Shown one piece after another: positions 6,214 to 11,155 of a stretch of 11,155 nt of DNA (positions are counted from its first letter, which is position 1; each line of letters opens with the position of its first letter). Under the pieces are notes generated by a model, which did not search any database, was not told where the DNA came from, and was given only the letters and a program-made list of their open reading frames with translations. This DNA comes from an uncultured bacterium (GTDB lineage Bacteria; Bacteroidota; Bacteroidia; Bacteroidales; Muribaculaceae). A program made the translations under genes and the position numbers. The DNA lies in the NCBI GenBank assembly GCA_946184715.1, contig CAMHGU010000056.1:1-11155 (forward strand). Reading direction: 5' to 3'.

Positions 6214-6732
6214 ATGAAGAAAACTTTACTTATTATGCTGCTGTCCATCGTGGCTACGATGACCGCTACCGCCCAGTCGCTCACCGCCAAAGACTGGGGC
6301 GCCGAGACCGAAGGCTACAAAGGCGCTTCGATATCGATAGTGACCAGCTTCGAGACCGACGGCACATGCACTATGCTGATGTTTCTCGACCAGACCATCG
6401 AGCGCGGCGAGGTGATGATGGCAATGGTGGCCCCCGGCACCTACACCTTCGACGGGCACAACCTGCGCCTGAAAATCGACACCAAGAAGGCCGACTTCTA
6501 CGACGACATCGATATGAAGGCCTCCAATAAGAACCTGTCCAACAAGATGAACCACGTGATGAAGCAAGAGATTGAGAAGGCTGTGCCGGGCCTCAAGCAG
6601 CGGTTCCTCGGCATCGTTGATGACTATAGCAACCTCACCGTGACCAAGCTGACGCGCGACAAGATGGTGACCACCATCGGCACCTTCGCCGGCTACGACA
6701 AGGGCACCCTCCGCTCGCTCTTGACCGACTGA
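6214..6732 (+). CDS. Small exported protein of unknown function
   Basis: I do not recognise a family. The likely start is ATG 6214 (MKKTLLIML), giving 172 residues; an ATG at 6202 would add MLTT in front and is less typical of a signal peptide. Residues 1-21 form a Sec signal peptide with cleavage at ATA|QS. The mature protein of about 150 residues begins with a compact segment (AKDWGAETEGYKGASISIVTSFETDGTCTMLMFLDQ) and a GTYTFDGHNLRLKID strand pair, which looks like a small beta-barrel or lipocalin-like fold. A helical Lys/Asn/Met-rich middle (NKNLSNKMNHVMKQEIEKAVPGLKQRF) follows, then another strand pair. It has one Cys and no lipobox. It has its own promoter and is followed by the tRNA-Arg gene. 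It is therefore a stand-alone periplasmic or secreted protein. Confidence 0.8.
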   Translation: MKKTLLIMLLSIVATMTATAQSLTAKDWGAETEGYKGASISIVTSFETDGTCTMLMFLDQTIERGEVMMAMVAPGTYTFDGHNLRLKIDTKKADFYDDIDMKASNKNLSNKMNHVMKQEIEKAVPGLKQRFLGIVDDYSNLTVTKLTRDKMVTTIGTFAGYDKGTLRSLLTD

Positions 6733-6775
6733 CGCCCGCGCTATTTCAGGATAATTTCGGGCCTCGGGCGCTTTT
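6733..6775 (+). terminator. Weak terminator after the small exported-protein gene
   Basis: CGCCCG (6733-6738) can pair with CGGGCG (6765-6770), followed by CTTTT. The loop is long (26 bases), and the right arm can pair instead with downstream sequence (CTCGG 6763-6767 with CCGAG 6785-6789). It begins directly after the stop codon. Confidence 0.35.
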
Positions 6776-6792
6776 ATCGGCGCTCCGAGTGC

Positions 6793-6822
6793 TTGAATCC
6801 CGATAATTCTGTGTAACTTTGC
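6793..6822 (+). promoter_or_regulatory. Promoter of the tRNA-Arg gene
   Basis: TTG at 6793-6795 and TAACTTTGC at 6814-6822 are separated by 18 bases, a near-ideal Bacteroidetes promoter. Transcription should start near 6828-6830, about 10 bases before the mature 5' end of the tRNA. Confidence 0.8.
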
Positions 6823-6839
6823 GGCGCGAAAGCGCACCG

Positions 6840-6911
6840 GCCCTTGTAGTTCAATGGATAGAACAAGTCTCTCCTAAAGATTAGATCCGAGTTCGATTCT
6901 CGGCAGGGGTA
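6840..6911 (+). tRNA. tRNA-Arg, anticodon CCU
   Basis: The cloverleaf can be drawn completely. The acceptor stem is GCCCTTG (6840-6846) with CAGGGGT (6904-6910), including two G-U pairs. The D stem is GTTC/GAAC (6849-6852, 6861-6864). The anticodon stem is AGTCT/AGATT with loop CTCCTAA (6871-6877), placing CCT at positions 34-36. The variable loop has four bases, and the T stem CCGAG/CTCGG encloses TTCGATT. The discriminator is A. CCA is not encoded, since CAACGG follows. It reads AGG codons. It has its own promoter and terminator and no integrase nearby, so it is not serving as an attachment site in this window. Confidence 0.95.
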
Positions 6912-6918
6912 CAACGGG

Positions 6919-6959
6919 AAGCGGCAGTGGTCGAGAGTGACCGCTGCCGCTTGTATTTT
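6919..6959 (+). terminator. Terminator of the tRNA-Arg transcript
   Basis: A 14-bp stem (6919-6932 with 6939-6952, one G-T pair) encloses a 6-base loop and is followed by GTATTTT. It begins 7 bases after the tRNA and lies before the stop of the convergent amidase gene, so it probably ends both transcripts. Confidence 0.8.
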
Positions 6960-6986
6960 GCGCCGAAGGGGGCGTGAGGAGCGGGG

Positions 6987-8147
6987 CTACCGCTTCTTGG
7001 GCCTTACTTGCATTTTCATATAGGTGATCTCATCGGCTTTGACGGTGACTTCGTGCTCGAGGGTCTTATAGCCCGGGGCTTCGATGCGAATGATGTAGCG
7101 GCCGGGCTTGACGTCGAAGAATGCGAAGAAGCCGTTGTACTCGTCGTCGGTGTGCTTCACCACGCGGGCCTTGCCGTGGCGGTCGCAGAGGGTGACGGTG
7201 GCGCCGTTGATAGGCAGCCAGCGGTCGAAGCTCCCGGGCACGAACTTGAAGAGCTTATTGTCGATAGTATCGGTAGCGCTCTTGACGAGGCCTGCGATGT
7301 GGCCCAGCTTATCCTTCTCGCCGCTGAAGTAGTCGCGAATGGCACGATAGCAGCGCAAGCCCTCAAGACGGCAATAGTCGCGGTTGAGAAGGCGATGGCG
7401 CTCAGGGTGATAGGTGTGGAAACTGCTCTCCACGAGGAATCCCGGGGCGCTATGCTTGAGCACGGCGAGATAACCCTTATAGCCGAGGGCCGAAGCCTTG
7501 GCCTTCTCGGGCTTGACGCCGTACCAGGTAAGGTCGCCGGTCACATAGTGCTTTCCGGCGATGGTATCGGTCCATACGGTAAGCGGGTTGTCGTGGAGAT
7601 ACACCGTGGCCAGCTCGGCCCGCGCCTGACTGCCTTTGCTGTACTCGGCACCATACTCGCCGCGATAGAAGATGCATTGATAATTGGTGAGCTTACCCTC
7701 GGTGGCGGCATTGCTATGGAGCGAGATGAAGTAATCGGGCTTCAGCTTCTCCACGTGCTCTGCAATCTTGGCGAGGGTGACGAGCTGCGGCTGGCCGTCG
7801 GCATCGCTGTAGGTCTCGGTGCGGTCGTTGGGCGTGCGCTTTGGGTCGCCGTCGGCCACATATCCGTTCTTGGTGCGCGACATAGTCACCTTGGCACCGG
7901 CATCGCGCAGGCGCTGCGCCAGTTCCAGCGACTTCCAGAGGCTGGCGCTGGTCTCGAAGAAGCCGGTGGTGTCGCCGGCGGCGTGGTTGATGGTGGCCAG
8001 CGGGCGGTCGTTGATAGTCCAGCCGCCGTGGCCAGGGTTCACATAGATATGTTTCCCTTTTAGGCCGTCGCGCGCGGCGAGCGACAGCGCCATCGCCAGC
8101 ATCAACGCCGCGATAGCCCCTACCCTACGTATCTTATTCATCATCAT
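6987..8147 (-). CDS. N-acetylmuramoyl-L-alanine amidase (Amidase_3) with C-terminal beta domain
   Basis: This zinc enzyme would cut the amide bond between MurNAc and the stem peptide of peptidoglycan, in the periplasm. Residues 1-25 are a signal peptide (hydrophobic ALMLAMALSLAA). The Amidase_3 domain (about 30-275) shows the expected metal ligands H40 (YVNPGHGG), E65 (FFETSAS) and H144 (ISLHSNA), and catalytic E240 (FLVESSFH). The C-terminus (about 312-383) is a small beta domain (NGATVTLCDRHGK, FFDVKPGRYIIRIEAPGYKTLEHEVTV), similar to PEGA or carboxypeptidase-regulatory domains, which often bind wall or carbohydrate. There are three possible starts in a row, ATG at 8147, 8144 and 8141. All overlap the stop of the upstream lipoprotein gene (8-14 bases), so translation is coupled. 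No AMIN domain is seen. It may act in wall remodelling or division, but AmiC-like specificity is not shown. Confidence 0.92.
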   Translation of the reverse strand: MMMNKIRRVGAIAALMLAMALSLAARDGLKGKHIYVNPGHGGWTINDRPLATINHAAGDTTGFFETSASLWKSLELAQRLRDAGAKVTMSRTKNGYVADGDPKRTPNDRTETYSDADGQPQLVTLAKIAEHVEKLKPDYFISLHSNAATEGKLTNYQCIFYRGEYGAEYSKGSQARAELATVYLHDNPLTVWTDTIAGKHYVTGDLTWYGVKPEKAKASALGYKGYLAVLKHSAPGFLVESSFHTYHPERHRLLNRDYCRLEGLRCYRAIRDYFSGEKDKLGHIAGLVKSATDTIDNKLFKFVPGSFDRWLPINGATVTLCDRHGKARVVKHTDDEYNGFFAFFDVKPGRYIIRIEAPGYKTLEHEVTVKADEITYMKMQVRPKKR

Positions 8148-8763
8148 CGCTGAGCGTTTCGGTCCATTTCTTCACCTGCACGAAGTGCTTGCCGTCGAAG
8201 CGATACTCGGAATGTTCCACCTCGGCGGCCGAGGCGCGCGCCTCGCCGGTGACGAGCTTTCGCGCGGCATCGACTTGAGGGTTAGGGATTTCGTCGAACG
8301 ACTTCTCCTCCACGTAGCGGTGCTCGGTGTCGTTCCAGAGGAAGCAGGCGTAGTAGAGCAGTCCCTGAGCACCATAGGAGCCGAGCGACACGAGAATGTC
8401 GGGCTTGCCGTCGAAGTTGGCATCGGCGAGGAGAGGCTCGCCGGCATAGTCGGGGGTCGTCACCCAGTCGTGGCACTGCGTGGAGAGCGTCTGCACGGGA
8501 TTGCCCGAGGCGTCTTTCAAGATGAGCTTCACCACATCGCCCTGAGCCGACACCTCGCGGTGCCAGCTGAGGCCGTTGCTGAGGGTGCCGTCGCCGGTGA
8601 AGGCGATATCGGCATCGGGTTGGGAATCTTCGGGAGCCGTAGCCACACTGTCGGTTGCCACGCGCGAAGTGTCGGCGCCGCCGGCAGCTTCAGTAGCCTT
8701 ACCGCCGCAGCCCGCCAGCAAGCCGGCCGCCGCGATAGCGATTATCATATAAGTCGTTTTCAT
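8134..8763 (-). CDS. Lipoprotein with calcium-loop motif, XAC2610/lysozyme-inhibitor-like
   Basis: This is a 209-residue lipoprotein: the signal ends in the lipobox LLAG-C19. A low-complexity Ala/Thr/Asp/Ser linker follows (about 20-55). The folded part (about 60-203) contains DANFDGKPD (114-122), a D-x-N-x-D-G-x-x-D calcium-type loop, then LVSLGSYGAQG, YYACFLWN and FDEIPNPQVD. This order resembles XAC2610-type proteins, whose fold is related to PliI-type lysozyme inhibitors, and in which the Xanthomonas member neutralises a peptidoglycan hydrolase. That resemblance is from memory and needs a profile search. An FG-GAP/VCBS-like repeat protein is the main alternative. The gene lies directly upstream of, and overlaps, a peptidoglycan amidase gene, so the two are made together in the periplasm. 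The C-terminus is acidic (SDDDE). Start is ATG 8763, after a TAATTTTG box on the minus strand. Confidence 0.8.
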   Translation of the reverse strand: MKTTYMIIAIAAAGLLAGCGGKATEAAGGADTSRVATDSVATAPEDSQPDADIAFTGDGTLSNGLSWHREVSAQGDVVKLILKDASGNPVQTLSTQCHDWVTTPDYAGEPLLADANFDGKPDILVSLGSYGAQGLLYYACFLWNDTEHRYVEEKSFDEIPNPQVDAARKLVTGEARASAAEVEHSEYRFDGKHFVQVKKWTETLSDDDE

Positions 8764-8790
8764 ATCGGATAAGGTAGTTTTTTCTCACCA

Positions 8791-8798
8791 CAAAATTA
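8791..8798 (-). promoter_or_regulatory. -7 element of the lipoprotein/amidase operon
   Basis: The minus strand reads TAATTTTG, an exact TAnnTTTG match, about 28 bases before the lipoprotein ATG. The -33 TTG is not evident. The divergent promoter of the hemerythrin gene begins only 28 bases away, so the two operons share a short control region. Confidence 0.55.
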
Positions 8799-8825
8799 AT
8801 CAATCCGCGCGAATTATCCCATAAT

Positions 8826-8857
8826 TTGCCTGTTCAATCATTTTGTCGTAACTTAGC
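8826..8857 (+). promoter_or_regulatory. Promoter of the hemerythrin/LuxR operon
   Basis: TTG at 8826-8828 is followed after 20 bases by TAACTTAGC at 8849-8857, one mismatch from TAnnTTTGC. Transcription would start around 8861-8863, that is, at the ATG of the gene itself (8862), which implies a leaderless message or a downstream start. Confidence 0.6.
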
Positions 8858-8861
8858 GGCT

Positions 8862-9566
8862 ATGAAAGCAGAACGACAACCCACCGTGTTTACGGCGAAG
8901 ATGAAGCTCGCCGATGTGATAACCGCCGACCGCCGCGTGCTATCGGTTCTTGCGCGCTTAGGCATCAGCCTGGGCTTCGGCGACGCCTCGGTCGACGATG
9001 TGTGCCGGGAGCGCGGCCTGTCGGCTCGGCTGTTGCTGACCATCATCAACACCGCCGCACCCGGCGGCTACCGCCCTGACGTGACAGCCCTCACCGGGCC
9101 CGACATCAAGCGCGTGGCCGATTATCTGGCCGCGTCGCACCGCTATTTCCGCCAGGTGATGCTTGCCGAGTTGCACGCCAACATTCACCGCCTGCTGGCC
9201 ACCTGCGACGAGCGCTCGGCCGCCGTTCTCAACAAGTTCTACGACGACTACGAGAGCGAGGTCAACGCCCACTTCGACTTCGAGGAGGAGCAGGTGTTCC
9301 CCTATGTGAAGAAGCTCGCCGAAGGCCACCGTTGCGACCGTGCCTACGACGACAGCCAATTTGCCGAAAACCACGACAACATATCGGACGCTCTGGCCGA
9401 CCTCCGCAATATCCTGCTGAAGTATCTGCCCGACACCGGAGCCGAGCTGCTGCGCATCGAAGTCATCAACCGCATTTTCGACATCGGCGAGGAGCTGCGC
9501 CGCCACACCGTAGTTGAGAACGCTATCCTTATCCCATGGGTGAAACGTAATGAAGCGTCGAAATGA
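8862..9566 (+). CDS. Hemerythrin-domain protein with ScdA-like N-terminal domain
   Basis: This cytosolic protein of 234 residues is predicted to hold a di-iron centre that senses or reacts with oxygen or nitric oxide. The hemerythrin helices span about 85-228. Candidate ligands are H93, H105/H109, H137 with E141 (HFDFEEEQVFPYV), H171 (AENHDNI) and H215 with E219 (RRHTVVENAIL), the HxxxE pattern of the family. The N-terminal domain (about 16-60, LADVITADRRVLSVLARLGISLGFGD...VDDVCRERGL) resembles the ScdA/YtfE N-terminal domain. However, it has LGFGD where those repair proteins have a Cys-Cys-Gly-Gly motif. The start at ATG 8862 is the first ATG; an upstream TTG at 8826 lies in the promoter, and ATG 8901 is an alternative that still keeps the domain. 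The last four bases overlap the next gene (ATGA). Relatives in Bacteroidales are usually paired with a LuxR-type regulator, as I recall. Confidence 0.88.
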   Translation: MKAERQPTVFTAKMKLADVITADRRVLSVLARLGISLGFGDASVDDVCRERGLSARLLLTIINTAAPGGYRPDVTALTGPDIKRVADYLAASHRYFRQVMLAELHANIHRLLATCDERSAAVLNKFYDDYESEVNAHFDFEEEQVFPYVKKLAEGHRCDRAYDDSQFAENHDNISDALADLRNILLKYLPDTGAELLRIEVINRIFDIGEELRRHTVVENAILIPWVKRNEASK

Positions 9567-10159
9567 GTCCAACCAAGAAAATCAGAGTAATCGCAATAGA
9601 GCCGAGTGAGATAGTAGCGGCCGGCATCGTCCACATCTTAGGCAATGCGTCGGGCTTTGCTCTGCCCTCACATCTGCCCGATGCCACGCTGCTCTCGCGG
9701 GCGCGCGCCGAAGTCTACGACGTGGTGCTGCTCGACCCGGCTGCGGTGGCCGCGCATCAGCGGAGCAACGTGAGGCGCGCCCTCGACCTTGAGCCGTCGA
9801 TGCCTATCGTGGGGCTACTCACCGATGCCGCTATGATGGCCGACACCTCGCAATACGATGCGACGGTGACGCTGAGCGACGATGCCGACGTCCTCATCGA
9901 CCGCATTCGCTCGGCCGTGGCGCAGGAGCGCAAAGAGCCCAAAGGCAACGGCAGCCGCCTCTCCTCGCGCGAATGTGACATCCTCAAGGCCGTAGCCCTG
10001 GGTCATACCAATAAGGAGATTGCCGACGAGCTGCACCTCTCGGTCAACACCGTCGTCACCCACCGGCGCAACATCTCCCACAAGCTCGGCATCAACACCA
10101 TCCCGGGCTTGACGGCCTACGCCATCATCAACAAAATCATCGATATCGACAGCCTGTGA
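9563..10159 (+). CDS. LuxR-type (NarL/FixJ) DNA-binding regulator with degenerate receiver
   Basis: The 198-residue protein has an N-terminal response-regulator-like domain (about 8-120) and a C-terminal LuxR/GerE helix-turn-helix (about 133-188: LSSRECDILKAVALGHTNKEI, then the recognition helix SVNTVVTHRRNISHKLG). The receiver keeps an Asp at the phosphorylation position (D58 in VVLLDPA). It has IEPSE near residue 12 in place of the usual paired acids, and no obvious conserved Lys near the C-terminal end. It may therefore be a pseudo-receiver that does not depend on phosphorylation. No histidine kinase is encoded nearby. The start ATG overlaps the stop of the hemerythrin gene by four bases, so both are made together. 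This suggests that the hemerythrin protein feeds a redox or NO signal to this regulator, or is its target; that is inference. It is followed 18 bases on by the convergent acid phosphatase gene. Confidence 0.88.
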   Translation: MSPTKKIRVIAIEPSEIVAAGIVHILGNASGFALPSHLPDATLLSRARAEVYDVVLLDPAAVAAHQRSNVRRALDLEPSMPIVGLLTDAAMMADTSQYDATVTLSDDADVLIDRIRSAVAQERKEPKGNGSRLSSRECDILKAVALGHTNKEIADELHLSVNTVVTHRRNISHKLGINTIPGLTAYAIINKIIDIDSL

Positions 10160-10177
10160 CACTGCCGGCCTACGGCG

Positions 10178-10915
10178 TCAGTTGCCGGCGCTAAGGCTTT
10201 TAATCCGCTGAAATTCGGCCTTGGCGGCGGCCATCTTCTCGCAGAATTCCGCATTGCCGTGCAAGGCGATAAATGTGGCCATAGCCGCGAGCCGGCTGGC
10301 CTCTACATCGCTTTGATAGTGATACCCGGCAATCACACGGCCCTGCGCGAATGTCACGGCGCGGGCGAAAATGTCGGCCGTGGCTTCGGGGTTGATTTCC
10401 GACAGGACAAACGCCACTATCCAGCCACGCGTGGAGTGGCCCGACGGATAAGAAAAGTCGGTGCGCTCCTCCTCTTCCTTCTCCGGCACCAGCGAAGGCT
10501 CGTTAAACTGCACATATGGCCGCGGGCGGCGGAAATGGTTCTTCGCCGTCCTATTCACCTGGTGGGCATCGGTGACGGAGCGGCTCATCACCTCGTAGAT
10601 GGCGGGAGTGGTCTCTGGGGTAACATTCAGCCCGAACTGCTCGGCAAACACTTCACAAAGGTTGTACCACGAGCCGTGATAGGCATCATAGTAGGCAAGG
10701 GCGCCGGCCTCGGTGTCGCGCACGCTCTTTCCCCATTGATACTGGGTCCAATCGTTGAAAAACAGACGGTCGGACGGAGCCGGCGGCTCGGGCAGGAACT
10801 TCAGCGGGTCAGGTTGGGTTTCCGGGGTCATAAAGCGAGGCGGCACGGCCGAAGCCACCACCCAGGCCAGCAGCAATGCCAGCGCGCAGGTCGCAAATCG
10901 TCTCATTCGGTTCAT
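10178..10915 (-). CDS. Class A non-specific acid phosphatase (PAP2 superfamily)
   Basis: This is an exported phosphomonoesterase expected to release phosphate from organic esters in the periplasm. Residues 1-23 are a signal peptide ending AVASA (no lipobox). The three PAP2/class A motifs are present: K-x6-RP at 125-133 (KNHFRRPRP), SYPSGH at 155-160 with the catalytic-site His160, and R193-x5-H199-x3-D203 (RVIAGYHYQSD). The order, the spacing and the 245-residue length match PhoN-type class A enzymes, and H199 would be the nucleophile. ATG 10915 and ATG 10906 are both possible starts; the first is used here. It lies 30 bases after the stop of the MalY/PatB-like aminotransferase gene with no promoter between, so the two appear co-transcribed. 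A glycerophospholipid or pyrophosphate substrate cannot be ruled out. Confidence 0.93.
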   Translation of the reverse strand: MNRMRRFATCALALLLAWVVASAVPPRFMTPETQPDPLKFLPEPPAPSDRLFFNDWTQYQWGKSVRDTEAGALAYYDAYHGSWYNLCEVFAEQFGLNVTPETTPAIYEVMSRSVTDAHQVNRTAKNHFRRPRPYVQFNEPSLVPEKEEEERTDFSYPSGHSTRGWIVAFVLSEINPEATADIFARAVTFAQGRVIAGYHYQSDVEASRLAAMATFIALHGNAEFCEKMAAAKAEFQRIKSLSAGN

Positions 10916-10945
10916 AGTATCTTTTGATGTAGGTTAATAGTCAGC

Positions 10946-11155
10946 TCAACGGTTGGCCACGGCCTCGGTGATGCGGCGCAGCGCTTCGGCGAGAACGGGG
11001 CGCGGGGTGGCTACGAGCAGACGCACGAAGCCGGTGCCTTGCGTGCCGTATGTGGCGCCGTCGCTGACGCCCACACGGGCCTGACGCACAAACAGATGCA
11101 TCAGCCGCGCCTGCTCCAGCCCGAGCTTGCGGCAGTCGAGCCACAGCAGGAAGCT
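10946..11155 (-). CDS. MalY/PatB-like C-S lyase / aminotransferase, C-terminal fragment (cut by window edge)
   Basis: Only the last 69 codons lie in the window; the gene continues beyond 11155. The fragment reads SFLLWLDCRKLGLEQARLMH, followed by RQARVGVSDGATYGTQGTGFVRLLVATPR, and ends ITEAVANR. It matches the C-terminal domain of fold-type I PLP enzymes of the MalY/PatB group, which act as cystathionine beta-lyases or cysteine-S-conjugate lyases. The SDGATYGTQGTGFVRLLVATPR pattern holds the Arg that binds the substrate carboxylate (R in GFVRL). The PLP Lys lies outside the window, so activity cannot be checked. The stop is followed after 30 bases by the acid phosphatase gene. No foreign signature is seen. 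Confidence 0.82.
   Translation of the reverse strand, partial: SFLLWLDCRKLGLEQARLMHLFVRQARVGVSDGATYGTQGTGFVRLLVATPRPVLAEALRRITEAVANR

Noticed and set aside
6840..6911. tRNA-Arg as an integration site for a genomic island
   Set aside because: No integrase, no repeated tRNA 3' end and no change in gene content are seen around it; ordinary chromosomal genes flank it.
7008..8063. A 351-codon plus-strand open frame over the amidase
   Set aside because: The amidase on the other strand has all of its metal ligands, and this translation is a repetitive Val/Gly/Ala shadow without motifs.
10163..10189. Repeated TGCCGGC between the LuxR-type regulator and the acid phosphatase as a terminator
   Set aside because: The GCCGGC palindromes can pair across a 14-base loop, but the stem is six bases, no T tract follows directly, and the right half lies in the phosphatase coding region.
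10259..10927. A 222-codon plus-strand open frame over the acid phosphatase
   Set aside because: The minus-strand gene carries a signal peptide and three phosphatase motifs; the plus-strand frame is an Arg/Gly/His-rich shadow.

Overview
The window reads as a chromosomal segment of a GC-rich gut-type member of the Bacteroidales. Reasons seen in the sequence: near-perfect Bacteroidetes promoters (TTG, about 19 bases, then TAnnTTTGC) stand before many genes; there are no Shine-Dalgarno sequences; and the gene set is typical of the order (two-domain MazG, DHH phosphoesterase, a DUF4827-like lipoprotein and GlmM, an orphan ECF sigma factor, a hemerythrin/LuxR pair). Muribaculaceae fits the high GC content, but the family is an inference.

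Layout from left to right. Positions 1-262 hold a hairpin and a 54-residue minus-strand gene. An AT-rich control region (263-538) carries the promoter of an ECF sigma factor (539-1132), which ends at a strong hairpin shared with a convergent secreted protein of unknown function (1218-1832, minus). Next is mazG (1928-2719, minus), transcribed divergently from a three-gene operon: a NrnA-like DHH phosphoesterase, a DUF4827-like lipoprotein and glmM (2860-5894). A 307-base gap (5895-6201) has two promoters and a candidate small RNA. It leads to a small exported protein (6214-6732), then tRNA-Arg(CCU) with its own promoter and terminator (6793-6959).

The right third has a two-gene minus-strand operon at 6987-8763: a lipoprotein with a calcium-loop motif, resembling XAC2610-type lysozyme-inhibitor-like proteins, followed by an N-acetylmuramoyl-L-alanine amidase. 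Divergent from it is a hemerythrin-domain protein overlapping a LuxR-type regulator with a degenerate receiver (8862-10159). Last is a minus-strand pair cut by the window edge: the C-terminus of a MalY/PatB-like aminotransferase (10946-11155) and a class A acid phosphatase (10178-10915).

Most of the window is housekeeping: cell-wall precursor synthesis (GlmM), wall remodelling (amidase), nucleotide clean-up (MazG, NrnA) and stress or redox regulation (ECF sigma, hemerythrin/LuxR). I see no mobile element, CRISPR array, phage gene or clear foreign island. The least understood parts are the 54-residue gene, the amidase/lipoprotein pair, the hemerythrin/LuxR pair with a possibly leaderless transcript, and the candidate small RNA.
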